From Fragilaria crotonensis (taxonomy: Eukaryota; Bacillariophyta; Fragilariophyceae; Fragilariales; Fragilariaceae), in NCBI GenBank assembly GCA_022925895.1, contig JAKSYS010000619.1, positions 1-37,406 on the forward strand: DNA of 37,406 nucleotides, written 5' to 3'. The notes beneath the pieces were generated by a model, which saw only the letters and a list, made by a program, of their open reading frames with translations, had not been told where the DNA came from and searched no databases. Shown here piece by piece: positions 23,111-34,700 of this stretch. The translations under genes and the position numbers were made by a program. Each line of letters begins with the position of its first letter. Within the stretch, counting starts at the first letter, position 1.

Positions 23111-23825
23111 CCACTGTTTACCCCACTGTCTACTAGTGTGGACACTTAGTCTGCCGGCTGGGTACTGTCAAGGGAGCACCATCAGATGTCTCACCAATCG
23201 AGAAGACGAATTAGCGTACTTTTTGCTTCAGCATTCAACAATAAACAGTCCTGGTTTTCATGTTGGGTTACGTGCAACGAGGCACTGAAGGCGTGCGTTT
23301 AACATTTGCTCCGGGGTGCCAGGAACCAATTGGATTCCGGTACCAGGTATCATCTAATTCGGCATAGTAGTTGATGCTTGATGTGAGCACTTATGCCAAT
23401 GCGTACCTTGCCGATGTTAGCGATGTTGAGGAGGGATTCTGGCGATGAGACATTCGTGATGTACCATAATTGTTTTCCGTTTGATCGGCTGTGAAAACAT
23501 AGAAGGTGCATTTTGAGACATTGGCCGGATCGTCGCCGCAAGAATTCGTCACATATTGGTCCCTGAATGGTCGATGAATCGCATCTCCGGACTTCTCCGC
23601 GGTGTGCCCTATCTTCATACCATTTCGACCGAATGACGACTTGGTGAGTTAATGTGGGACGAGCAAGCGCTAGCCTCGAGAGACAACATACAGAAGATAG
23701 ATCGACGCCTTTACGTCCGCGGACTATGTATTGTTAGATCTATCTGCGACAAGTCATCCCATCTTCCATCCGACTGGGTTGCGCCTTCTACAAAAATCAA
23801 GCATCTCGCCACCGTCGTGGCGCCT
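23111..23825. other. Interval between convergent BolA and DUG3-like genes
   Basis: The interval should hold both 3' untranslated regions. On the minus strand there is a weak two-exon candidate: a frame open from about 23651 down to 23407 (containing NGKQLWYITNVSS), a GTACGC donor, a 53-nt possible intron (23354-23406) and a frame 23353-23258 ending in TGA. I recognise no family, and it would overlap the expected 3' end of the DUG3-like gene, so it is not called as a gene. Confidence 0.3.
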
Positions 23826-25051
23826 TTACTTCAAAATACTGGTTCGGCGGCGCAACAGACGGAGCTCGGGGTGCTTTCCGCGGGTGCACCACATGATGCT
23901 GTTACGAGGCATGGGATGCCACGTGTGTGTCTTGGTGAGCGGGTTGCTGGCGACAATAAACGAGGCCTTGGTCGGATCCACATCCACCAAGACTTTACCA
24001 GGACGACTCTCGTGCCTCTCGAGGTGAATGGCCTTTTCGTCGTAGTTGCTCGTGTTACTTCCACTTTCGTCGGAATCATCAGAAGAGGTTTCTTCCTTAT
24101 CGCTCTCTTCCGTTGATGATCTGGGAATCGAAAATAGTGATCCCTTTTCGTTCGTGAGTTCTTCAAAGAGATGCTTGGCAGTGCCAAAGGCAAAGTAGAG
24201 GGAAGGAGGCGGAATGTCGGGACTCTTATCACAGAAGCGTGTCACTACCATCGTGTCTCCATCCGTTACCGAAAAGTTGCAAGTCGAATATCCTTCTGTG
24301 AGACCCAATTCCTCCAGAAAATTCTCAATTTGGTGCAGTGTCCTCTTGAGAGCGGCCACAAGGCGCTTCGCCCCAAATGGCTTCGTTTGAGCATAGGGAG
24401 ATCCTTCCTCGTAATCATCCTCTTACAAATTGGTCAAAAAGAGTGCAAAGATGCATTCGCTGTCAGTTGTCCCACGAATATTCTCAAAGGCTTCGTCGGT
24501 GACTTGTTCCAGGAATCGGCGACGAATAGATGCGAACTGGTCGATCCGTCCATTGTGACAAAACAAGAGACGACCCGCCTTGAACGGATGGCAGTTGGGA
24601 TGAGAAATTCCAGTATTCTTGGACGCTGCACGAACATGCGCCATGATACAGTTGCTGCTCGTTGCCAGGCATATCTCGCGTAGATTTTCATTGTTCCATG
24701 CTGGTGAAATATCTTTGAAGACTGCGGCCTTGGTCGAGCATGCGGGTTTTCAATATCAGTGTGACCGTTGGAGGAAGCTTTCGTGCAAGTGTTGGAATGT
24801 TCGGTCATGCTGTTGCCGAAAAGATTCGAAAAGGTACTAGTATCGACATCAGGAGCTGGCCTGATGGCAGCATTTGTATGGTACCAACCAACGCCAAAGC
24901 CATCACCGTTCATGTGAGCGTTGTTGATTAAATCGGCACCTGGATGGAAGGAAGCGTCCCGACTGAGCTTCACGAGAGAATTACTGGGAGCGAGAACAAT
25001 ATCCGACAAAGAGACGCTCTCGGCAGAGATAAGAGTAATCCAGCGACACAT
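23826..25051 (-). CDS. DUG3: Class II glutamine amidotransferase, DUG3-like, with an in-frame TAA
   Basis: Exon 1 is 25051-24838 and exon 2 is 24721-23826, with a probable 116-nt GTACCT...GCAG intron joined in phase 1; total about 369 codons, close to yeast Dug3 (357). The N-terminus MCRW places the catalytic Cys at position 2, as in Ntn-type amidotransferases. Conserved blocks follow: MNGDGFGVGWY, ISPAWNNENL, MAHVRAASKN, NCHPF, LLFCHNGRI, TDSECIFALFL and, near the end, TDGDTMVVTRF and IVASNPLT. Dug3 works with Dug2 in cytosolic glutathione breakdown. An in-frame TAA (24423-24425) interrupts the gene after the ALFL block while homology resumes immediately in the same frame. Either the allele is truncated, the base is an error, or an 84-nt GTAAGA...AAGAG intron (24426-24343) removes it, at the cost of a conserved helix. 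The exon 1/2 junction is inferred. Confidence 0.75.
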
Positions 25052-25385
25052 GCTTCAGAACCGCAGTAGAAGGTGACTTGAATTGGCACAGGATGGGATG
25101 ATTGATATGAGCTTGCTCTCTTAATGTTCTCAATATATTTTAATAGTAAACTGTGACTTCGACCTTGGTCATCTTCCATCTCCTCTCTTCCACAATAAGG
25201 TTCATTATAATTCCTTCCATCAGATGTTACACGAACCAGCTAATAACTGCCTTCGTGGGATTATGTTGATTGGTAGGAGTGCCCAGTTGTTGCGCTCGTG
25301 ATTCGTAGGACATCGATTATTTTTGTGGGATTTGCAACTCCGATGCACGACTTGAGATGCTAAACTCCCTGTAGAGTCTTCAGTA
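25052..25385. promoter_or_regulatory. Upstream region of the DUG3-like gene
   Basis: This contains the natural promoter of the minus-strand DUG3-like gene and ends at the retrotransposon target site. No further gene is seen. The 3' LTR of the element begins 339 bp upstream of the DUG3 start. Confidence 0.45.
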
Positions 25386-25390
25386 CAATC
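25386..25390. repeat. Target-site duplication, left copy (CAATC)
   Basis: The five bases before the left LTR are CAATC. After the right LTR only two bases (CA, 37405-37406) remain in the window, and they agree with the start of a second CAATC. A 5-bp duplication is normal for copia elements. Confidence 0.6.
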
Positions 25391-26292
25391 TGATATGGTT
25401 CGGGTTAACGGAACCTAGCGACGCGCAGGTCGGCATAGGGTTCGGGTTAAGAACCAGGACGTAACCGTTACGGGGTACGCCCCCAGTAGGTAAGTGTCTA
25501 GTACGACACTGACTACTGCTCAGTTCATCTATAAACGGTACAGCTACGCAGTGCTGTCTACCGCTACAGATAACGATACATGTACTATCTGTCGTTCTAT
25601 CGCTACACGTATGTGCGAGAGACTGACTAGTATAAATATCGCGTGTCGTATAGTGGGCACTGTCTATTAGTTTATCGTTATGTACAGTAACGGTAAACTC
25701 AGACGTGCGCGTACTATCGACGGGCAGAGGAAGTTGTGTGCGAAAGGTACTGTTGTACCGGTCGCCGTGTTGTGTTGTGTTGTCGTTATTGTTGTAGTGA
25801 GTACCGTCGTACTCACTACGTATATTTGTACAGCACGGTATGTATGATGTCATGACGACGGCGGGTAAAAACGCGTCATGGTCGATCATCATCATCGTGC
25901 GAAAAATATGTGCAGTAAGTAAAAAGGTGAGTGACACTAAAATATGAAAAATTGACAATTGTGGGAAGAAATGAAGGGCGACCGAAATGAGAGGTCTGAT
26001 TGAAGGGGAGTGTTCCTTGGAACAATCAGGAACACTCCTCATATCAATCACGGTCAGCAGCGTACGGCTGCGTTGTTTTTCGTAAACGAGGCGTTGAGCG
26101 TCGTTTGAAAATCAATGTACAAACTCGAGGAACGAGATGAACATGATTTGAATCGACGTGAGTTTTGATTCCAGTCGTGCAGTGTCGCACTGGTTACTGG
26201 AGCACGGATGTAATGTTTTACTGTGCATGCGAGCGACAGTTTAGGGATAGGGATAATAGAAAAATATGTAGGGCGATACGGAATGTTTAACA
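25391..26292 (-). repeat. 3' LTR of the copia element (902 bp)
   Basis: On the + strand it begins TGATATGGTTCGGG and ends GGAATGTTTAACA. It repeats at 36503-37404. Internal features include a near-perfect 12-bp stem (26005-26016/26029-26040, GGGGAGTGTTCC/GGAACACTCCTC) and a GAGTAC...GTACTC palindrome near 25798-25815. A minus-strand frame stays open for about 670 nt of the LTR but resembles no known protein. Confidence 0.95.
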
Positions 26293-26300
26293 CCCCTCTT
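26293..26300 (-). other. Polypurine tract
   Basis: Read on the minus strand, AAGAGGGG lies directly before the TGTTAAAC start of the 3' LTR. This is the expected position for plus-strand DNA priming, and the polyprotein stop TGA (26304-26306) is just upstream. Confidence 0.85.
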
Positions 26301-26303
26301 GAA

Positions 26304-28149
26304 TCAAATCTCTGTAGATTCACTTGTAGATTGTAGCATGTGATCAGGAAGTGTACAGAAGACTTTGTCAATGTGTTGATCAATTTTGGAAGAGACTTGT
26401 GTTTTTGTGAGGATGTCGGCAAGTTGAGAATCGCAAGGTATCCAATGTAGTTGATGTATACCGTCTTGTTGGCCTTGACGGACATAGTGGAAACGTCGTT
26501 CGATGTGACGAGTCTTGCGGGTTAATTTGCCGTTCTTGGCGATCTGCACAGTGGCTTCGTTGTCGATCATGAGAATCGATGGAATGGTTGGAAGACGCTG
26601 CATAGATTCGCGCCAATGTTTGGTTCCGAGATATGTCATGTCGTAGAGTAGCATCCGAATGTGAGCTGTGGCCATGGATGCAGAGCATGCGGCCATGTAT
26701 TCGGCCTCGGACGTTGACATAGCAATTGGTGTTGGCATCGTAGAGTTGGCTTCGATGAGAGCACCGTTGTGGAAGATCATATAACCGACAGTAGAGCGGC
26801 CAGTGTCAGGGCAATCTTGCCAGCTGGCGTCGGAAAATACGGTTAAGTCGGAATGGGGAATGCGGTGTTGACGACATATGTCGTAAACAGGGTTGGTCGT
26901 GGCATCCGGGTAGAACTTGATGGCATAATATGGGCGACGGCGTAGGTAGCCAATCAGCCAGATAAGAGCACGGAAGTCGAGTTCGCCAGGGCAGACGCAG
27001 GCTTTTGCAAGTTTGCAGACTGCGAAGAGGATATCAGCACGGGTGTTGTAGGCAAGATAGAGTAGCGTACATACAGCGGAGCGGAATGGGAGGCGTTTCG
27101 TGTTGTTCGACAACTTGTTTGTCATGATCGGTGACAGGTCGATTGTCTTTACTGAAGGTGTAATCCGGTGGGAATGGTGTTTCACGTTCAGGGAACTCGG
27201 AGTTGGGATCGTAACGTTGCAAAGTGTTGAGAACGTAGCGATGTTGGTCGAGAGTGTAGGTTTTGTCTTTGTGTTGATGGATACGCATTTGCAAGAACCA
27301 TTGAGCAGGTCCAAGGAACTTGACGTCAAAGCGATTGCGGACAGATTCTTCGAATTCTTTTTCGATGGCGTCATTGCTGCCAGCGTAGAGCATGTCGTCG
27401 ACAAAGAAGAGAAGGCGTAACCATTGGTTGTGTTTGTTGTAAAAGACAAAATAGGAGGGTTCAGACTGGGATTGGATGAATCCTTTGGAGTAAAGCCATT
27501 CAGAGAATTCAATGTTCCAATATTTTCCAGAGTAAACAAGTCCATAGATTCCCTTGTTCAAAAGGGCTGGAGTTCCAAAGTATTTAGCATATTCAGGGAA
27601 GTAATATGCATACTCAAGTGGAAGTCTGACAAAGTGGCGACCGATGACTTTGGCTTGTAGATATGCGCCAATGAAGTCGGCACTTTTGAGAGTGCGGTGG
27701 GATGCACAGATTGTTGAGAGAAGTAACTTGACCCTCTTGAAGATGCACAGGGTGACCATGTGTCCTCAAAAGGTTGAGGTACCTCAATTGGGATGGTGTT
27801 AGTTGTCTTGCTGGATTCAGGATTGTTTTCAGCATTGTCTTGTTTTTGTTGTTGGAGAAATTGCTGGTAAGCAGCTTTAGTTTTCTTCAATCGTCGTTTT
27901 TCCAAGTCGCCACGGGCGACAAGGCGAGCTTTAAGTTTTTCAAGTTTACCAGTTGCAGTTTGTTTTGCTTTCAAGACAAGTTTGACAGGGATGATGAGTT
28001 CATCTTTCCGGGGTTGTTCACCCAGAATGAAGGTATCGTGGTCGATTAAGTTCTTGATTTCCATGCGAATAGCATGTAGCCAGGCATTGCGGACGTCATC
28101 GTCAAGTTTGAGAACGGCTTTGAAGGATTGCGGTTCAGGGAGATACTTG
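26304..28149 (-). CDS. Reverse transcriptase and RNase H region
   Basis: The RVT_2-type reverse transcriptase begins near 28130 (NAWLHAIRMEIKNLIDH), with VARGDLEKRR near 27900, SADFIGAYLQAKV near 27660 and the catalytic box FFVDDMLYAG at 27379-27408 (F in place of the usual Y in YVDD). RNase H follows with FSDASWQD near 26830, MSTSEAEYMA near 26700, MIDNEATVQIA near 26560 and HIERRFHYVR near 26490. The stop at 26304 sits next to the polypurine tract. Frame changes lie near 27732 and 27085. Confidence 0.9.
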
Positions 28150-29788
28150 TCCACGGGATCGTCGGTGGGCGAAGTTGTGGATGCGTCAACGGCGAGCATG
28201 GCAGTGTGGATGGGATCAACTGATGGCAGAGATTCAGCACACTCTTGGAAGTATAAAGTCATTTCCTTGTGAAGTGGGGTGTGTCTCAGTTGGTGAAAGG
28301 TCCAGTTGATCAGCTGAGGAGTTGGTGGTGTTGGTCCAGGAGAGATGTCAGATTCTGTGATGGGATCAGTGTCATCAATATCATCTTCTGGATGGGCAGG
28401 GCTTGAAGGGCCATTGTCTTGTGCTTGTAAAAGTTGTTCAGAGTCATGGAGTTCTTCAAGATAGGTGGATGGTGTGATGCCTAGATTGGCAGCAGATCCG
28501 GTTTGGTGGACAATTGATGGTTCAGAGTTGTCCAAAGATTGGAGTCCATTGGGATCCAAGTGAGATCGGATGGGAATGGCTCCGGCAAAGGGCTTTGAAT
28601 CGAAGGCAAGGGCAGAGCTGAAGTCTTCATCAAAGTAGGCGTCGCGAGTGATTACGATGCGCTGAGGATGATCAGGAGAGTAAACTAGCCATCCGGCTGA
28701 GTTCTCTGGAAATCCGATGAAGATACCACGGGAAGCACGTTGGAGTTGTTGCTTATAGGTAATGAGCTTGTTGCGGAAGGTCGGTTCGTAGCGCTTGAAG
28801 TAGACAGGGCATCCAAATACACGGAAGTTTGCAAGGCTTGGTTTTCTGCCATAGCTGTATTGGAAGGGTGTGGTTGGGTTGCCATGTTGGTCAGTCACAT
28901 TCTTGGCTGGACAAGCATTAATAATGCTAACAGCATAGGCATGTGCATGATGGAAGAAGGCACCGCCAAGTCGGGCAGTGTTGAGAAGTACATTTGCAGT
29001 GTTGTGAACTTCTCTCCATTTGGCTTCACAGATGCCATTCATTTCTTGGTGTTCTGGAGCAGCAGCTTCAAGTTTAATTCCAAGGTTGGTGCATTCTGTG
29101 ATGAATTTTGCAGATGTAAAGGCAGATCCGGCATCAGTACGGATGAAGCGGACGGACTTTGTGCGGCCAAGTAGTTCTGTCTGAGTAAGCCAGGACTTAA
29201 GGGCTGTGATGATGGATGTGGTGCTTTCAGTTGGAAGTCCTATCCAGCCAGTTAGCTTGCCAGGTGTTGTGACAATAAAGAGGTAGGCTGAATAGTTTGT
29301 TGCAGTGGTGAGTCCAAACCGAAAGGGTTTCTCATGAGATCAAGGTGAAGTTGGTGAAACGGTTCTGAGCCTTGTCTGAGAGGAATTTTGCTGCGAGCGT
29401 GTTTTTGGCTGATCGAGATACGAATTGGCCAAGTGTTTTTGTCAATCGCAGGCGAGTGTATGATCATTCCAAGCGTGATGCAGGGATCCGGTCATGAGAT
29501 TGCGGAAATTTCTGTGCGCAAGGCGACGGGATATGGTCTCAAGAGGCAAAGAAGTTGTTGGTCTTGAGGTGTCAGCTTGTGTAGGATCAACATGTTGGTC
29601 AAATGCAGGGGAGAAGGAAGTTTCATCAGGTGTGGTGTCCACAGGTTGTGCCATGGTAGAAAAGGCATTCTGTGTTGGGAGTTCATGCAGGAGCAGGGGC
29701 CATGTGTATTTTGAATTGTTTGGGAACTGGATTGTAGTGGCTCTGTTCTGGATGATGACTGTGAAATTCTGGGTTGCAGAGATGGTTG
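28150..29788 (-). CDS. Integrase region (DDE) and linker
   Basis: Catalytic residues fit D...D-35-E: first Asp in HLDLM (29339-29341), second in RTDAGSAF (29133-29135), Glu in NGICEAKW (29025-29027), with exactly 35 residues between the last two. The pre-integrase part (RNFRNLMTGSLHHAW) is upstream. Downstream, SYGRKPSLANFRVFGCPVYF is the conserved C-terminal copia integrase block. A Pro/Ser/Asp-rich linker to the reverse transcriptase follows. Frame changes occur near 29450 and 29320. Confidence 0.87.
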
Positions 29789-30229
29789 TCAGGAAAGAAG
29801 GCGGTGGCTGAGACCTTCAATATAATAAACATCAGTTAGGCCAAGGATAGACTTTTGTCCTTCATCAGAGGTGAAGTAGCAGTCAGTGGTTCCTTTGAAT
29901 GTTGAGATCTTGGTGGTTCCGTCAGCAAGAGAGACAGGGATGTGGCAGGCTTCAACATCACGAAGGTCGCTGAAAACGGGTGTATAATGACATGTGGCAC
30001 CACTGTCAGGTAGCCAGTTGTCAAGACTTGGTGGTCCAAATCTTTGATGTGTTGATAAGGGGTCTTCAGGGAAGAGTTCTGTTGAGCCTGTGTTGGGTGG
30101 AGAGTTTGGTGCTGATGGTAAGAAATCATTGTTGAGCAATGCTCTGTTGATTTCCATCTGAGGAGCATTGACATCAGGCCATGAGGTAACTGCAGATGGG
30201 CCATTGAAGGTGCCTGGAGGTCACAGGTG
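29789..30229 (-). CDS. Aspartic protease region of the polyprotein
   Basis: The motif LPDSGATCHYTP, with the catalytic D-S-G-A at about 29994-30008, is the retroviral-type aspartic protease active site in its copia form. It is followed by VSLADGTT and the DVYYIEGLSHRLLS segment common at the end of copia proteases. It follows Gag through a frame change near 30213 and leaves the frame near 29792. It would cleave the polyprotein. Confidence 0.85.
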
Positions 30230-31786
30230 GCCATGTATGCTTGATGGTGAAAAGCATGGGAGTTAGAAGCAGTTGAGTCAGTAATGAAGTAAGCACGCTG
30301 GTTGCGGGGTGCTGCATTTTCATTGTTTGGATTTCTGGGCGGCGGTCCTCCACGGTTGTTCTGGTTAGTTGATGAGCGATTGGCGGTTATGCATCGATTA
30401 GCATAGTGGCCAAGTCTACCACAGTTATTGCATACAATATTTGCAGCATTGGATGTGTTAGGGTTTCGTCTCACAGCTGGTGTGTTGTTTGGAGGGCGCC
30501 GTTGATTTCCATTGTTTGAAGATATCGGTCTGAGAGGAGGGCGTGAGCCGCGATTCTGTTGTTGAAAAGGGCGAGATTGTTGTGGTGTGCTTCTGCGATC
30601 ATTGTTGTTATGTTGTCTTGGTGGTGCAGGAGCTTGATTCGGTCCTCGATTGTTTGGTCGATGCGGTGGTCTGTTGTTTGAAGCAGTGTACGGTCGCATC
30701 ATAGAACTGAAGGCATGTTGTTGGCGTGGTGTGAAAACGCGCGTTGTGCCTTGGCGAGGGCGAGAGGATTGGTTTGAAAACGGTTGACGTGCAGAATTTG
30801 CATGCTGGTTGTAATTGCGTTGATTTTGGGAAGGGAGAGTGAGTCCACGCGAGTCGTCGATGTTCAGCAAATGGCTCTCAAGTTCCGCAAAAGTGGGTAG
30901 TTCTTCGTCATTCAACTCAGCTCGACGGATGTCGGCGTCAAAACGTTGGTAGGAAGCAGCATAAAAGTGGTGATTGCTGCCGCCACGGATGGTTCGCTTG
31001 ATAATGTCGGCATCGGTGTTAGGGATACCGGCATGATAGCAGTCGCGCGTTAGAGTCCGAATGCGATTCAAGTATGATGTCGCAACTTCTTGGTGACCTT
31101 GTTTGATCGAGTAGAAGGATTCGCGCGTGCGTTCAATGTGATCTTGGGTGAGTGGAGCACAATGACGTCTTAGAGTCAGAATGGCAGTTCTGGCATCAGG
31201 TGGACAGTCAATGATGTGCTTCTGGCAAGGATCACTGATGTTGGTGAAGATCAGGTTGTAGAGTGCTGTGCCAATGCATGGATGGGAGTAGCTGATTTGC
31301 TTTGGCCAGAGGTCAAAGACATTGCGTGTCCATGGGGATATGTTGCAAACAATTCAAGGTTGTCCATAAAGGCATTGAACTGACGTCGTCGTTGGAGAAG
31401 ATCACTTGGATAGTTCAGCTTTCAAGGTTTGCAGTCTTGGCGTATTTCAGGAGCGTTCTTGTCAGATCTTCAATCGGAGGATATGTGAAGTCGGTTCTTG
31501 TTGATGAAGTCAGGGCATCAGGAGAACCTAAGGGAATCTGAGGCGGTCCGTTGTCGTCTTCTTGTTCGTCGTCTTGGTCGTCGTCGTCGAAGAATGTCTC
31601 TTGTCTTGGCGGGTAAGCGAACGTTGGGTGAGTTTCTGAGCGTTTTGTCGGTAACGGAGCGTTTGGTCTTGACGTTGGTGTTTTGGGAACAATTTCAGCG
31701 GGTGGAGGCTGGGTTTGGTCTGCTGTGTCGGACAAGGGGGTTTTTGGTGTTAGAATTTGTCCGACTGCACGTGACAGACGCTGCAA
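30230..31786 (-). CDS. Gag region with CCHC zinc knuckle
   Basis: After an acidic spacer (FFDDDDQDDEQEDDNG, near 31560) comes a capsid-like helical domain (about 31420-30850), with motifs such as PWTRNVFDLWP, then ATSYLNRIRTLTRDCYHAGI, typical of copia UBN2-like Gag. A long Pro/Asn/Gln/Arg-rich nucleic-acid-binding tail follows, and the zinc knuckle CNNCGRLGHYANRC (CX2CX4HX4C) at 30391-30432. Two frame changes (near 31420 and 31343) lie at its start. Confidence 0.85.
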
Positions 31787-34700
31787 GGGATTCGACGGAT
31801 TTTCTGTCGGATTTTGTTGCGAAGTGTCAATAAAAGGAGCAGGAGTGTCAGAAATGGGTGAGTTTTCAGGAATTGCTGACGTTTCATGTTCTGTTTCGTC
31901 AATTTCGGTAGAACTGTCTGAGTTTTCAGGATTGGGGTTGCAGGTTCGATTCCCGGGTTGTTTTCCGGTAGAAGCGATGATCTGCGTGTTAGAACAACTA
32001 ATGCATTGTGTTCAAGAGGACATTGTTGTTTTTCCAATTCATATCTAATTACATTGCAATTATCCTCTGTTGCTACATTCACATCATTGTGTCTGTGGCC
32101 AGGAGGGATAAGTGAGTTGCAAGTAATAGATTTGGCTGTGCTTTCATTGTCAGAACACAAGGAACTGGACTCACCAGGAATGACATTAAGGAGTAATTCT
32201 GGAGTCTTGTTTGTGTATGGGTATTCTGGGTGATTGTGCTGTTGCCAGAAAAATGAAAAGCGATTGTGTTTGATCTGATCAGCCGGCTTTTGGAGGGCGT
32301 CTTGAAGATGTGGCAAGGCCCAAGCGCGGTAGACATTGTCGGATCCACGTTTCGTGGTGATAACTTGGATAAGTCTGATAGCAAGATCAAGGGGAACAGT
32401 GTGAGGATCATCAACAACATGGTGGACAGGGTTTGACTGGCGCCAAAGTTGACTGGGATTGTTAGGACATGCCCATTGATTTGCTTCATAGTTTGCAGTC
32501 ATAGGAATGCAAGCTTGAGTCTGAAAAAGGGCTTGAACTGTGGTTGAAGTGTAGGGTTCAACATTGCCATTTCTGTGATCAAAATGATGGGCAGATTGCC
32601 AGAATCATAGATGATAGGGAAGGTGTGTCCTTCCTTTGGAATAGGCAGTTCAACTTGAGATCCAGAGGTGTAGGATGGGTTCTCTGAGTGTGTACCTTGG
32701 AAGATGAGAACATTGGATGGTTCTGGGGTCTGCGGTAGCACACGTTGGGGATCGATAACATCAAGAGTCTTGACAACACGGAAGAGTAGATACTCATGAT
32801 CTGGTAGAAAGTCGATCGAGTAGTTGTAGGTGTTGGTAGAAATTGGGATGAAGTGGGACTTGTCCGAGGAATATTGATGGTTTCCAGCGGGGATGTCGAT
32901 CTCTTGGAGGTAATTTGGAGATATATCTCGACAAATCACAAAGTTCACTGCTAGGGTGGTAGCAGGGTTCATTGCATAGGTAGTGTTGCCATGGAGCTGC
33001 TCAGTTGTAGGTAGAGTAGCCATTGGGAAGGCAGAGCAATGGTAGTTGAAGATCATGTCAGCTGGGGGTAGGGCTCCAAGAATGATGTTGGTAGGTTGCA
33101 AATCTGGGTCATCACCATTGGTGACCTTGGTAGAGAGAGATGCATGGTGTTGGAGGGCAGCTGAGATGAGGGACCTTGCAGCTAGAGAGCTTCTAGGTGG
33201 GATTTCGGGAGATGGGTCACCAAAGCCGTTCACAAGCGGAGAATAAGTGAAGGCAAATAGTGAGGTTGAGCCAAAGTTGGTAGGATGCTCATTGTAGGAT
33301 GAGCGTTGGCTGTCTTGTCGCTTGTCGAAGGGGTTGGAAGCAACTTGCTGGTCTTGGAAGAAAGTGTGAATGAATGCAGGGACGTCTCTGAAATTACTTC
33401 GGTTGGGAAATAAACGCAGTGCTGTCGCAAAGGATGGCACATTCCGGATGATATCAGAGAGGTCATGTGGCATGAACTTGAAAGTGGAATCTTGACTTGA
33501 GGGGTAGGTCAGAAAGTGAACAAGATGCAGTGTCTTGAAGGCATAGAGAATGGCAAGGGCACATTCATGGCCTGGGGTGTCTGGCTCATGATCAGTCAGG
33601 AGACTCAGATAAGAGGCAGGGGTGCCATCTGGGAAGTTAGTTTGGAGCAATTCAGCAGGTAAATTGTCCATGACTAAGTTGGTTGTCCTGTTCAAAGTGT
33701 GTTGCATACATTGGATGTACTCAATGCTGTCATCATTGTCAGCAATAGTTGTATGATCCACAGTTAGGACGGGTGAAGTTCGCGGAAGAAATGACGTAGG
33801 TGGTCCGTAGTGAGGTCACGGATACATTTCTTGGTCGCGGCGTCCGATTGGATGTATCGGAGGCAGAAGGATGCAGCGGTGATGCTAACGTCAACGCATG
33901 CAGGTAGATTGCGCATGGTGACTGGCCCATTAACATTATCCTGCAAAGTTGCATCAGGGTAATATAGAAGGGCGGCATGAGGGTTAGTCCTTGAGTCAAG
34001 CTCAGAGGAGTGCTGCAGGAAGGGCACATGGTGGATTGGGTCCAATGTGCTGTCTGTCGGTAGGGGACAAACGGGTGTGTCAAGTCGGTAGGGATCCGTA
34101 GGGTGATCACTTGACATGGCTTCGACGAAGTTGGTGATGCCTGTAGTCGTAGAAAGGCAGTCGTAGGCGCCGTCGGTGGCGGTGAAGTGGGAGAATAAAG
34201 GCGAAAAAGTTTCGGATGCAAACGTGAAGGGAGATGGATGTCTGTCGAAGCTGAAGGGCGTTGGAATCCTAAAAGCTTCAGGGTCTTGAATGAGACGTGA
34301 GGCGTTGCACGCGGTAGATGATGTCTCGTAGTCGTCGCTGTCGACGATGGGATGAAAAATATGAGGGTCTTCAGAGATGGGTTGAAAATAAAAGGGATTG
34401 CAGTTTGTAGGAGCTGCAGTTTTGTTGGATGAAAATTGTGATATGTGACTGACGAAAAGCGGGTAGTTTTCTTGTTCGTCTTGTCTGTCTCACCGTAGAT
34501 CTTGGTGTCCGGGCGATGGAAGGCGGACATTGCGTGTGGCTGTGCTGGAAACGTAGACGTCAGCATGTCCACAGACGCGTGGGTGGTGTCCGCGGAGTGT
34601 CAGTGAGGGCAATTCGACGTAGGAATTTCGATTTCTCGTCCTGGGGAGGAGTCTTGATGAATATTTCGTCCATTGGTTTTGTTCGGATTCCGTCTGTGAA

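Noticed and set aside
25380-26051. Long minus-strand open frame inside each LTR (223 codons; 252 in the right LTR where it runs through the primer-binding site)
   Set aside because: The first codon is GTG, the frame crosses the LTR border differently in each copy and the sequence resembles no protein; probably chance in a low-stop LTR.
26304-31786. Programmed -1 frameshifting to explain the frame changes
   Set aside because: There are far too many sites, also inside single domains, and most lack a slippery heptamer; deletions or sequence errors explain them better.
31942-31952. GGTTCGATTCC matches a tRNA B-box (T-loop) exactly
   Set aside because: No A-box, acceptor stem or T-stem pairing is found around it, and the stretch lies within the retrotransposon coding region.
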